Of a stretch of DNA of 64,000 nt, positions 33,403 to 44,143 are shown in pieces. Positions within the stretch are counted from its first letter, which is position 1. The number at the start of each line of letters is the position of its first letter. The translations under genes were made by a program, and so were the position numbers. The DNA lies in NCBI RefSeq assembly GCF_018736145.1, contig NZ_CP059997.1:4587501-4651500 (forward strand). The letters run 5' to 3'. The stretch is from Amycolatopsis sp. CA-230715 (GTDB taxonomy: Bacteria > Actinomycetota > Actinomycetes > Mycobacteriales > Pseudonocardiaceae). The notes beneath the pieces were generated by a model, which saw nothing but the letters and a program-made list of their open reading frames with translations, had not been told where the DNA came from and did not search any database.

Positions 33403-33434
33403 GCGTACCGGGGTGCGCCGCCACCCCGGTACGC
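33403..33434 (+). terminator. Hairpin terminator
   Basis: GCGTACCGGGGTG (33403-33415) and CACCCCGGTACGC (33422-33434) form a perfect 13-bp stem with a six-base loop, five bases after the VOC gene stop. No T-run follows, as is usual in this genome. It separates the VOC gene from the downstream UvrA paralogue. Confidence 0.8.
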
Positions 33435-33521
33435 CGCGCCGACCTGCGGGAACGCCCGAATTGTCGTTCCGGGCTGGTTAGATCGAGCTCGGGGTATCGC
33501 GAAAGCACAGATGGAGAGACG

Positions 33522-35924
<2,403 letters not shown>

Positions 35925-37085
35925 GCCTCGGGTTCTTCGAACGGCGCGAAGTGCCCGCCGCGTTCGGGCTCGGTGATGCGCACGGCGTTCGTCATGCGCT
36001 CGAGCCAGGCGCGCGGTGGGCGCACGACATCGCCTTGGAACAGCGAGAAACCGGACGGGACCTCGACCCGGCGGGCGTGCTGCGCGGCCGGGATCGCGGC
36101 GTTCGCGTGGTACATGCGCATCGACGAGCCGATCGTGGCGGTCAGCCAGTAGAGCGTGACGTTGGTGAGGACCTCGTCCTTGGTGTAGCTGGATTCGAGG
36201 TCACCGCCGCAGTCGCTCCAGGACCGCAGTTTTTCGACGATCCACGCGGCGAGGCCCGCCGGGGAGTCGGTGAGGCCGAAGGCGGCGGTCTGGGGTTTCG
36301 TGCGGTGCATCGCCGCGTAGGCGCCCTCGGTCGCGCCCCAGGACATCGCACCGCTGAGCCAATCCTGTTCCTCGGCGGTGAGATCCGCTGGGTCGCCGGT
36401 GAAGACCGGCAGGCCCGCGTCCGTGCGGTGCACGGCCACGACCTTCTCGGCGTGGTCGAGCGCGAGGAAGCGGCTCACGCTGCTGCCGACGTCGCCGCCC
36501 GCGGCGCCGAAGCGTTCGTACCCGAGCGCGGTCATGAGTTCGGCCCACAGTCCCGCGACGGCGACCGAGTCCACCGGCGGATCGGGGTGGTCGGAGTACC
36601 CGAAACCGGGCATGTCCGGGACGACCACGTCGAAGGCGTCCTCGGGATCGCCGCCGTGCGCCGCCGGATCGACCAGGAGCGGGATGACCTTGGTGTAGCG
36701 CCAGAACGAATCGGGCCAGCCGTGGCTGAGGACGAGGGGCAGCGCGGGCCCGGTGGCGGCTTTCGCGTGCACGAAGTGGATTCCGAGCCCGCCGACGGAC
36801 GCGCGGAACCGGGGCAGCCGCGCGAGTGCCGCCTCGCGCGCCCGCCAGTCGAACCCGTCCGCCCAGTAGGCGACCAGTTCGCGCAGGTAGTCCAGGTCGG
36901 TCCCGAGCGACCAGCCCGCTTCCTCCGGCGCGTCCGGCCACCGCGTCGCACGCAGCCGCGCGCGGAGATCGTCCAGTGCGGCTTGCTCGGCCCGGGGCGC
37001 GAACGGCTCGGGCTGCGACTCTTCCGGCATAGCAACGACTCTACGCAGCACGCCCCGAACCGCCCGCCCTCTTTCGGCGCCGGTG

Positions 37086-37451
37086 CCCTGAAGGTGGCTT
37101 TCGGGCGCTGGATGCCCTGAATGCCACGGTGATGCCGGGTGCGCGGCGCGGTGGTTCCGCGAGATCGGTGGCGGGCGCGCGCCGCCGGTCCCCGAAGGCC
37201 ACCTTCGGGGACTCCAGCGCCACTTTCTCGGCCCTCGCTCACGTGCGGGCCGGGCTGCACATGCCCCGAAGGTGGCCTTCGGGGCGCTCAACGCCGTAAA
37301 TCCACCCTTCGCACGTTCGGCCTCCCGCTTGCCGGTGCCCTGAAGGTGGCGTTCGGGGCGCTGGATTCCCTGAAGGTCACTTTCGGGGCACGCGAAGGCC
37401 CACTGTGGGGTCGTGCGGGTTCGCGGGAGTGTGGTGCGAGGTCGAGTTCGC
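37086..37451 (+). repeat. Composite intergenic palindrome repeat, copy D
   Basis: The 453-base gap between the epoxide hydrolase and the ESX-associated operon contains no gene. Palindromes of the CCCCGAAGG/CCTTCGGGG family occur at 37086-37105 (shortened), 37190-37210, 37264-37284, 37338-37358 and 37368-37388, the last four spaced 74, 74 and 30 bases exactly as in copies A and C. The downstream TGTGGGGTCGTGCGGGT is also shared by all three. It begins 55 bases after the start of the epoxide hydrolase and lies 3' of the operon's final gene, which reads toward it. Confidence 0.9.
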
Positions 37452-37483
37452 CGCGCCGCGAATAGGTCGCCGCTGCGGGGTGG

Positions 37484-38506
37484 TTACGCGTTGGCGGGCA
37501 CGCTTTGGTCTTCGGTGGTTCCCGGTTTGCCCGCGCTCGCCTGCGATCCGGGGGTCCCGGTGGGTGCGCCGGAGGAGTCGGCCGCACCGGAAGATCCGTC
37601 CGAAACGGAAGACGCCGAAGAGGCAGAAGACGCAGAAGAACCAGGAGTACCCGAGGACGTAGGAGATCCAGTGCTGCCACCGGATCCGCTGCCCTGCGAC
37701 GCGGAACCGCCCGACCCGGTCGCACTGCCCTTGCCGGTGGTCTTCGTGATCGCCTGGTCGACGACTTCCAGCGCTTTCACCACGCCGAGCAGCAGTGTGG
37801 TCAGGTTCTGCCCGCTGGACAGCAGCGCGCCCATCTTCTCCGCGATCTGCCCGCCGTACCGGGTGGCGACCTGCACGCACTGCGGGATCGCCGCCGCCAC
37901 GCTCGCACCGCCGGTGACCTGCGCGGCGGCCATCGCCTGCAGCATGATCGTGTTGATCTCCCCGCTGGCCTCGCCGACGAGCTGGGTGACGATCTGCTGC
38001 GCCTGCCCGACCACCTTGTTCGCGCCGGACATCGCGCTCGACACGCCCGCGCTGGCCTTGCTGATGGCGCGCAGCTGGTCGGCGAGCTTGCCCGAGGTGT
38101 TCTGGTATCCCGACGCGGCCTCGCCTGACCAGTTGCCGGTTTCCTTGGTCGCGGCCTGCTGGTAGGAGTCGGCGTGCGAGGACAGCGACTTCCCGGTGCC
38201 GTGCAGGTCCTGCGCGCTCGAGGACATCGAACTCGGGTCACCGGCCAACGTTTTCAACGGCGCGGCGAGGAAGTCCACGAGACCGGTCAGCCAGCCGAAG
38301 CCCGCGTTGACGATGCCGGAAAGCGGGTCGGATCCCGATCCGAGCAGGTCGGCCGCGGTGGTGGCGCCGGACAGGCCCGCGGTCACCCAGTCCTCGCTCT
38401 GCACCGCGGTGAGGGTCGAGTCGAGATCGCCGAGTGTCTGCGTGATGTCGACCTGATCGGAAGCCTGTCCGGAGGTCTGTCCGAGGGCGGGGGCGGGCGC
38501 GGTCAT
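37484..38506 (-). CDS. WXG/PPE-like ESX-associated protein with Ser/Gly-rich tail
   Basis: A 340-residue helical protein. Residues about 90-250 form long alpha helices with AGDPSSMSSSAQDLHGTGKSL and a WSGEAASGY segment typical of type VII substrates (WxG turn between helices). Residues 270-340 are a low-complexity Ser/Gly/Thr/Pro tail (SGGSASQGSGSGGSTGS). It resembles large secreted ESX targets. It is the last gene in a six-gene operon with EspG and YbaB homologues; its ATG overlaps the upstream stop by four bases. Export by an ESX system elsewhere in the genome is inferred. Copy D of the repeat lies just downstream. Confidence 0.8.
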   Translation of the reverse strand: MTAPAPALGQTSGQASDQVDITQTLGDLDSTLTAVQSEDWVTAGLSGATTAADLLGSGSDPLSGIVNAGFGWLTGLVDFLAAPLKTLAGDPSSMSSSAQDLHGTGKSLSSHADSYQQAATKETGNWSGEAASGYQNTSGKLADQLRAISKASAGVSSAMSGANKVVGQAQQIVTQLVGEASGEINTIMLQAMAAAQVTGGASVAAAIPQCVQVATRYGGQIAEKMGALLSSGQNLTTLLLGVVKALEVVDQAITKTTGKGSATGSGGSASQGSGSGGSTGSPTSSGTPGSSASSASSASSVSDGSSGAADSSGAPTGTPGSQASAGKPGTTEDQSVPANA

Positions 38507-38820
38507 CGGCGTTCCGTTCCCAGCAGCTGGATGCCGCCGTTCTCGTCGGTGCGCTCGTAGTGCTCGGCGGCGCGGGTGAGCCGGGTGCTCATCTCGTCCA
38601 CGGCGGACGCCCCGTGCGCGACGGACTGGGTGACCCGGTCCATCGCGCCCTGCAACCCCGCGGTGAGGAACTGGACGAAGCTGCCGAGCGCGTTGCCGTC
38701 GGGGCCGCCGCCCTGCTGCCCGCCCGCGATCGACGACAGCTGCGAGGCGACCGTGCCGACGGTGCCCGCGTGCGTCCTGATCTCTTCGGGGTCGACCTGG
38801 AATCGGCTCGGTGCGGTCAT
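38503..38820 (-). CDS. ESX secretion-associated protein, DUF2580/EspC type
   Basis: A 105-residue protein of the WXG100-like/EspC size, predicted as a two-helix hairpin. It begins FQVDPEEIRTHAGTVGTVASQLSSI and ends with TRAAEHYERTDENGGIQLL; the family motif is a YxxxD/E-type export signal, here HYERTDE near the C-terminus. Such proteins are co-secreted with or assist ESX substrates. Four-base overlaps with both neighbours place it firmly in the operon. Confidence 0.82.
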   Translation of the reverse strand: MTAPSRFQVDPEEIRTHAGTVGTVASQLSSIAGGQQGGGPDGNALGSFVQFLTAGLQGAMDRVTQSVAHGASAVDEMSTRLTRAAEHYERTDENGGIQLLGTERR

Positions 38821-39230
38821 GAGGTGATCTCCGGTGGGTTGGTGAAGTACTGGTCGTCCTCGCGGTCGTCGGGTCGCGGCCCGTCCTCGGCTGGCGCGTC
38901 CGGCAGGTGCCGCTTGACGACGTCCAGCGCGGGGCCCTCGCCGACGTAGCCGGTCATGATCTCGACGACCTGCGCGCCCGCAGCGCGCTGCGCCTGCTGC
39001 GCGGTGGTGAGGATGAGCTGCGCGAGCTGCTCGGCTTCGAGTGCGCGAGCCGCGGGCGTCAGATCGAGGCTTTCCAACGCGCCGCTGGGGCCGACCTTGA
39101 CCGCGACCTCCCCGCGCGGCGAGGTCGCGGTGCCGCCGACCCGCTCCAGGTTCTCGCTCGCCGCCTTGGCGTTCGCCGACGCCCTGGCGAGCGTTTTCTG
39201 GTAGTTCCTGAGCCATTCCGTCGGATCCAC
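38817..39230 (-). CDS. YbaB/EbfC family protein
   Basis: A 137-residue homologue of YbaB/EbfC nucleoid-associated proteins. The core SENLERVGGTATSPRGEVAVKVGPSGALESLDLTPAA (in pieces) corresponds to the DNA-binding dimer fold, preceded by a coiled N-terminus (LRNYQKTLARASANAKAA). ESX/EspG loci in Pseudonocardiales often contain such a gene, where its role is unknown; it may act as a chaperone or as a DNA binding factor. GGGGAAG precedes the GTG start at 39230. It overlaps the next gene by four bases. Confidence 0.85.
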   Translation of the reverse strand: MDPTEWLRNYQKTLARASANAKAASENLERVGGTATSPRGEVAVKVGPSGALESLDLTPAARALEAEQLAQLILTTAQQAQRAAGAQVVEIMTGYVGEGPALDVVKRHLPDAPAEDGPRPDDREDDQYFTNPPEITS

Positions 39231-39243
39231 GGTGCTTCCCCTT

Positions 39244-40068
39244 TCAGTGCTCGGCGCGAGCGATCGTGGCCAGTTCGGCGAGCGCGTTCCGCACATCGGC
39301 CTGCCGCAACGGGTTCACGCTCACCCACCCGTCGTCGGCGCGGTTCACCCTGCCCCTCCCCTGTGGACCGTCCAACCAGGACAGTTCGGTGCCCGCGCGC
39401 ACGCTGCCCGAGGCACGCCGCGTGGCGCCGAGCTGGCCTTTTCCGGTCAGTGTCGGCAGAAGTCCGGCGAGCGCGTCGAGCACGCCGGGGTCGCCACCGC
39501 AGTCGCGGACGAGGTCGCGAAGGCGGCGCTCCTTCTCGGCGTCGTTCTCGACGCCCGCGATGAGCCGCGTCGCGGTGCGCACCGCGCGGTCGGGCAGGCT
39601 GATCGGCATCGACCTCGCGGCCGGGTGCTCGGGCACCAGGTCGAAAAGTGCCTTCTCCAGCGCGGTTTCCGCGATCGTGCTGACCCGCACGGTGTTCGTG
39701 AGCTCGTCGTTCCACGGCTGGCGGCAGAGCAGCGCCGACGACCGGTAGACCATCGCGACCACCCCGATGGTCCCGTCCGGGCCGGTCAGCACGAGGTCGA
39801 CGGTGCCGCGGTACTCGCGCAGCGCGTCGAGGAGTTCGGCCGCGGCGCCGATCGGCCCGGTTTCGTCGGCGAGGCCGCGGATCCGCAGTGCGTGGCCCGC
39901 CGCGGCCAGCAGCACCTCGCGCTCGCCTTCGATCCGGCCGAACGACGGCACGCGCAGCGGGAACGGGAACGGCACCCCGGCGTAGGAGGAGAGCAGATCC
40001 AGCTCGACAAGTCCGAAGTGGATGGATTCGTCTACTTCGGACTCCGGAAGATCGACGGCCGCGGTCAT
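39244..40068 (-). CDS. EspG-family ESX chaperone
   Basis: A 274-residue EspG-like protein. The pattern of an N-terminal VDLPESEVDESIHFGLVELDLL, the alternating strands (TVDLVLTGPDGTIGVVAMVYRSS) and the C-terminal ARAGTELSWLDGPQGR matches EspG, which binds PE-PPE or similar substrates in the cytosol and delivers them to the ESX membrane complex. In this operon its clients are probably the PPE-like proteins at 41581 and 38506. It overlaps the upstream gene by four bases (40065-40068). Confidence 0.82.
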   Translation of the reverse strand: MTAAVDLPESEVDESIHFGLVELDLLSSYAGVPFPFPLRVPSFGRIEGEREVLLAAAGHALRIRGLADETGPIGAAAELLDALREYRGTVDLVLTGPDGTIGVVAMVYRSSALLCRQPWNDELTNTVRVSTIAETALEKALFDLVPEHPAARSMPISLPDRAVRTATRLIAGVENDAEKERRLRDLVRDCGGDPGVLDALAGLLPTLTGKGQLGATRRASGSVRAGTELSWLDGPQGRGRVNRADDGWVSVNPLRQADVRNALAELATIARAEH

Positions 40069-40418
40069 TTCGCTTCGCCGTCCAATGCCCGTAGCGCCGA
40101 GGCGACCTCGGCGTCGCGTTCGGCGTACCGGTCGGCGGAGGTCCGCAGCGCGCGGTGGAAGTCGTTGAGTTCGGTGTCGGCCGCGTGCACCTCGCCGGTG
40201 TGCCCGGTTCGGCCCGCCGCCTCCTGCAGGCTCATCGCGAGGTGCAGCGCGGGCGGCGCGGTGCCCAGCATCGGCACGCGTTCGGCGAGCCGGTTCGCCG
40301 ACGCCGCGAGCGCGCTCGTCTGGTCGCCGATCTCGGCCAGTGTCTTCGCCCGCGCCGTCAGCTCGTGCGGCGCGACCTCGTATCCGTTGTCCGGCAAGGG
40401 TTCACTCCCGTCGTTCAC
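40065..40418 (-). CDS. Small ESX-associated helical protein (EspC/WXG-like)
   Basis: A 117-residue protein with two long helices: HELTARAKTLAEIGDQTSAL and VHAADTELNDFHRALRTSAD (continuing RYAERDAEVASALRAL). The C-terminal helix with DRYAERDAE contains a plausible YxxxD/E export motif. It lies between the PPE-like gene and espG with four-base overlaps on both sides, so it is probably a small partner of the PPE-like protein, analogous to PE/EsxB. GTG start at 40418. Function inferred from context. Confidence 0.75.
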   Translation of the reverse strand: MNDGSEPLPDNGYEVAPHELTARAKTLAEIGDQTSALAASANRLAERVPMLGTAPPALHLAMSLQEAAGRTGHTGEVHAADTELNDFHRALRTSADRYAERDAEVASALRALDGEAK

Positions 40419-41581
40419 AGCCCGATGACCGGTTCGCTCGCCAGCTCGTCGACCGCGAACAGCTTCTGGTCGATGGTGGGGAGCCGGTTCTCGTGCACCT
40501 GGTCTTCGCCGCCCTGCCCGCGCGCGCCGCTGCCCGGCGGGTACATGCCGTTTCCGCCGGCGGCCCGCGCGGCGGCGAGCTGGTTCATCGCGGCCTGGCG
40601 GGCCAGCATCGCGTTGTTCAGCGCGCCCGCGCCGGTGCGCAGCCCCGCTGTCGCTCCCGCGCCCAGCGAGCCCGCACCGGTCAGTTGCCCCCACGAAAGG
40701 CCGCGCCCCGACACGTCACCGCCGGCCAGCGCCGCACCGGCGGCCGAGCTGGCGCTGGTGGTCTGCTCGTCCGGCCCGGACAACGTGGTCGCGGTCGAGC
40801 CCTTCGGGACCGCCGCGACCGCGTGGCTGCTGTTGCGCAGGCTCGTTTCGTAGCGCTGCATCACGTGCACCGCTTCGGCTTTGCTTTCGGCCGCCGCGAC
40901 ATTGGCGAGGAACAGGCTGCCGCCGCCACCGGCCACCGCCCCGATCGCGGCACCCATCAGCGCGCCGGGCCCAGCGCCGATCCCACCGGCGCCGGCACCG
41001 AGTACGCCGCCGATCGCCGCGCCCGCACCGGCTCCGGCGAGCGCACCGGACACCGCGAGCCCGGTCGGATCGCCGGGAGGCGGCGGCATCGTGTTGCGCG
41101 CGATGGCGAGTGCGTCACCCGCGTCCTGGGCGGCCTTCCCGACGGTTCCCGCGCGGGAACCGATATCGGAGGTCCGCTCTCCCAGCGTGCCGAGCCGGTT
41201 CGTCGCCGGTTCGGCCGCGCGCCCGCTCCAGTGGCCGGACAGCGCGGCCTTCTGCCCGCGCAACGCGTCCCCGTGCTCGGTCAGCTCGGTGCCGTGCCGG
41301 TCCCATTCGGCGGCGACCGAGCTGACGTCGCCGACGTCGGCGCCCTGCCACAGCATTTCGCGCAGCTGCGCGTGGGTGTAGGCGTTCCAGTTCGTGGAGC
41401 CGGGCGGGATCGGCGCGCCGAAGTACCCTTCCCACACGTTCCGCAGTGCCCCCACCACGGGTTTCGCGAGCAGTCCGATCGGCCCGCTCCCCTCGAGCGC
41501 CGAGGTCGCGGCGTCCGCAAGTCCCTCTACACCGGCGGACGCCAGGTCCTGCGCGGTTCCCCCACTGGATTCGTCGGCCAT
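40415..41581 (-). CDS. PPE-like/WXG-like large ESX substrate, first gene of operon
   Basis: A 388-residue protein. The N-terminal 200 residues are helical, with NWNAYTHAQLREMLWQG, and the turn GHWSGRAAEPATNRL, which corresponds to the WxG-type turn of PPE/WXG proteins. A Gly/Ala-rich region with small hydrophobic repeats follows (GALAGAGAGAAIGGVLGAGA, then more), possibly membrane-active, and a C-terminal half with low complexity. It leads the six-gene operon and is the probable main EspG client. A perfect 10-bp hairpin at 41613-41641 lies in its leader. Confidence 0.8.
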   Translation of the reverse strand: MADESSGGTAQDLASAGVEGLADAATSALEGSGPIGLLAKPVVGALRNVWEGYFGAPIPPGSTNWNAYTHAQLREMLWQGADVGDVSSVAAEWDRHGTELTEHGDALRGQKAALSGHWSGRAAEPATNRLGTLGERTSDIGSRAGTVGKAAQDAGDALAIARNTMPPPPGDPTGLAVSGALAGAGAGAAIGGVLGAGAGGIGAGPGALMGAAIGAVAGGGGSLFLANVAAAESKAEAVHVMQRYETSLRNSSHAVAAVPKGSTATTLSGPDEQTTSASSAAGAALAGGDVSGRGLSWGQLTGAGSLGAGATAGLRTGAGALNNAMLARQAAMNQLAAARAAGGNGMYPPGSGARGQGGEDQVHENRLPTIDQKLFAVDELASEPVIGL

Positions 41582-41612
41582 GACCCGAAGTTAAGGGGGC
41601 GCGATGAAGGCT

Positions 41613-41641
41613 CGATGAAACGCGATCCCCCCGTTTCATCG
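41613..41641. terminator. Hairpin between NACHT gene and ESX operon
   Basis: CGATGAAACG (41613-41622) and CGTTTCATCG (41632-41641) form a perfect 10-bp stem with a nine-base loop. It lies 19 bases after the minus-strand NACHT gene stop and 32 bases before the start of the ESX operon on the same strand. It may terminate the former or act in the leader of the latter. No T-run follows. Confidence 0.55.
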
Positions 41642-41659
41642 GGGTGTCATCGGCGCCGG

Positions 41660-43996
41660 TTAGCGTGCCTTGCCGAGGGAAGGACCGCCGCGATGTGCTT
41701 GGTAGGCGCGGGTGAGGTGGTTCTGCAGCCTGGCGTGGCGGAACTGGTAGACCGCGCCGGCCTGCCGCAGCACCCCTCGCTGGTAGGCATCGTCGAGGAA
41801 GGCGCCCACCGCCCACGGCAGCCGCCCGGTGAGCGGCAGCCAGATCCGGGCGAACACCACCCACTGGCCCCACGCGGTCAGTACGAGCGTGTACCCGATC
41901 GCGCCGCCGAGCCCGCTCAACGTGCCGAGCCGGACCGCGTCGCCGACGCCCCATTCGAGCGGGCCGAGCAGATCGTGCAGGAACCACACCACGATGCTGG
42001 CCGCGACGCCGACGACCAGCCCGAAGCTGGGCACCCACACCAGGAACTGGGCGGTCGCCGTGGTGCGGTTGTTGTCGAGCAGCCGGACCGGACTGACCGC
42101 GGACCTGATGTCGAACGGGGTCTCCAGCCTGCCGAGAAGGGCGAACGCGAGTCCCGCACCGAGCGCGAAGACCAACCCGTAGATGAGCCCGTCGCCGAGT
42201 CCGATCACCAGCCCGTGCACGAGCCCGCCGCCTCCGCTCAACGTCTTGCTCAGGCCGACGACGAGCCCGTAGCCGCCGCCGAAGGCGAACCCGCACAGCG
42301 ACCCGATCAGGAACCGCGGCACGGATCTGTCCCCGTGCGCGCGAGTGCGGCCGCGGAACTTGAACCGCACCCCCGACGGCGCGATCGATCTGCCCTTGCC
42401 CGCGACGGTGAGCCAGTGCACGAGCCCGAACATGAGCCCGGCCAGCAGGCCGACGATCGCGCCGTCGAAGAGCTGGTGGGCGAAGGAGTTGAAGAACATC
42501 CCGACCACGGCGTCGGCGAGGCCGATCGCCAGCCCGGCGATCAGCGCGGTGACGAGCGTGCGCTGCCAGCGCCGCAGCGTGCCGCCGAGCTGCCACCAGG
42601 CGAGGTCGGGTGTGCCGAGCCGGGTCAGGTGCTCGGCGAGGTAGCCGAGCCACAGCTGGGCTCGGTCCGGGTCGAAGCGGCGGTGCGACCCGCCGGGCCG
42701 ATCGTCGGGCAGGCGGCGGTAGACGGTCGGGACGAAATCGTCGAGCAGGTGCTCTTCGAGCGCCTCGATACCGGCGAAGCGCTCGGTGTCGAGCAGCGTG
42801 GCCGGGTCGTGGTCGGGGGTGTCGCTGTAGATGGCGCGGGCGAGCGTGACCATCAGCGGGGTCGTCAGCACCGCGATCAGGTTGGCGTTGGCCTCGGTGG
42901 CCGGGTGCTCGCGCAGCTCGGCCAGCACGGGGTCCCACGCGGTCTTCGCGCCGTCGGTCCTGCGGGTGGTGCGCGGCAGGTAGCCAGCCAGGTCGTCGAG
43001 CGTGAGATCGGCGAGGTCGATGGCGGCGGCGGAGGTCAGCACGTCGGTTTCGGCGACCGCGGCGGCGTACTCGCCCGGCCTGCTGGTCAGCAGCAGCGGC
43101 AGGGTGGTGGCGTTGAGGGCTTCCAGCGCCGGGCGGCGCAACCCGCCCGCGATCTCGTCGAAGCCGTCGAGCACGGGCAGCACCCAGCCAGCCTCGACCA
43201 GCGCGGCGGCAAGGCTCGTCCCGCCGGGGCCCGAGGCGGCGAGACCGGGGTGGTCGCGCGTCAGCTGGCCGGCCAGCCAGTCCCGCAGCGTGATGCCGGT
43301 GGGGTTCCAGGAGCCGATGCTGAAGATCACCGGTACCGCGTCGGCGCGGGTACGGGACTTCAGGCAGTCCAGCACGAACCGCAGGCCGAGGATGGTTTTC
43401 CCGGATCCGGAGCGGCCGAGCACCACCAGCCGCCTCGACGGGACGCGCCGGTAGACGTCCACGATCCCGGTCAGCGTGCCGGCCAGTTGGAGCGGTTCGG
43501 ACGTGCTGCCAGCCGGGGCGCGGCGGATGTTCGCCCAGTGGTCGGTCAGCTCCTCGGGTGCCCGCTCCCAGCGCACCGGCAGCGGGAACGGGTCGTGGAT
43601 CTGCCGCTGCTCCTCCTCGCGCCGCGACCGGGCGGCGACCGCGTGCGCGAGCTGACCGGCGGCCTCGGCAAGCGCCTCGTCCGGCACCGCGACGGGCTCG
43701 CTCGCGCTCGGCGGTTCGGGCTTCGGCGGCTCGGGCGGCGGCTCGGCCGGGCTCTCGGGTTCGTCGTCGACCGGCTGGCCCACGGCGGCGCCGAGCAGTT
43801 GCTCGCGCTCCCGCGGCGCCAGCTCCAGCGCGTCGGCCAGCAGCCGCACGGTGGTCACCCTCGGGCCCGCGCGTTCGCCGGTTTCCAGGCCGCGGATGGT
43901 GCGGACCCCGACCCCGGCGCGCTCGGCCAGTGCCTCCTGGGTGATGCCCGCCTGCTGTCGCAGCCGCCGCAGCAGCACGCTGAACTCACTGGTCAC
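41660..43996 (-). CDS. XRE-HTH / NACHT NTPase / multi-span membrane protein
   Basis: A 778-residue three-part protein. Residues 4-60 are a Cro/CI HTH (LLRRLRQQAGITQEALAERAGVG). A Pro/Glu-rich linker follows, then a NACHT STAND NTPase with Walker A VVLGRSGSGKT near 191-201, Walker B VLPVLDGFDEI and sensor LLLTSRPGEY. The C-terminal 300 residues contain eight or more membrane helices (including VTALIAGLAIGLADAVVGMF and LVVGVAASIVVWFLHDLLG), ending with a soluble helical tail. This suits a membrane-tethered, signal-gated DNA binding protein; its target is unknown. It is divergent from a LuxR-SARP gene. The GTG at 43996 begins the HTH directly. Confidence 0.88.
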   Translation of the reverse strand: MTSEFSVLLRRLRQQAGITQEALAERAGVGVRTIRGLETGERAGPRVTTVRLLADALELAPREREQLLGAAVGQPVDDEPESPAEPPPEPPKPEPPSASEPVAVPDEALAEAAGQLAHAVAARSRREEEQRQIHDPFPLPVRWERAPEELTDHWANIRRAPAGSTSEPLQLAGTLTGIVDVYRRVPSRRLVVLGRSGSGKTILGLRFVLDCLKSRTRADAVPVIFSIGSWNPTGITLRDWLAGQLTRDHPGLAASGPGGTSLAAALVEAGWVLPVLDGFDEIAGGLRRPALEALNATTLPLLLTSRPGEYAAAVAETDVLTSAAAIDLADLTLDDLAGYLPRTTRRTDGAKTAWDPVLAELREHPATEANANLIAVLTTPLMVTLARAIYSDTPDHDPATLLDTERFAGIEALEEHLLDDFVPTVYRRLPDDRPGGSHRRFDPDRAQLWLGYLAEHLTRLGTPDLAWWQLGGTLRRWQRTLVTALIAGLAIGLADAVVGMFFNSFAHQLFDGAIVGLLAGLMFGLVHWLTVAGKGRSIAPSGVRFKFRGRTRAHGDRSVPRFLIGSLCGFAFGGGYGLVVGLSKTLSGGGGLVHGLVIGLGDGLIYGLVFALGAGLAFALLGRLETPFDIRSAVSPVRLLDNNRTTATAQFLVWVPSFGLVVGVAASIVVWFLHDLLGPLEWGVGDAVRLGTLSGLGGAIGYTLVLTAWGQWVVFARIWLPLTGRLPWAVGAFLDDAYQRGVLRQAGAVYQFRHARLQNHLTRAYQAHRGGPSLGKAR

Positions 43997-44143
43997 CGAT
44001 CGGGGCCCTTTCGCGCGCGGCGTCGTAGTTACCCAGGTGGGGGACTCTATCGGCCACAAACGGCCGGTCCGCTGGCCTGTCCAAGGTCGGGGCGTTCCGC
44101 CAGCGTCGAAGGCACAAACAGTCCGCAGAACTCGGGGGACCAC

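Noticed and set aside
40340..44143. Very long plus-strand open frame of more than 1200 codons antisense to the ESX and NACHT genes
   Set aside because: The translation is low-complexity Arg/Pro/Glu-rich and lies opposite well-supported genes; only its final part (from 44144) is a real gene. Typical shadow in high-GC DNA.
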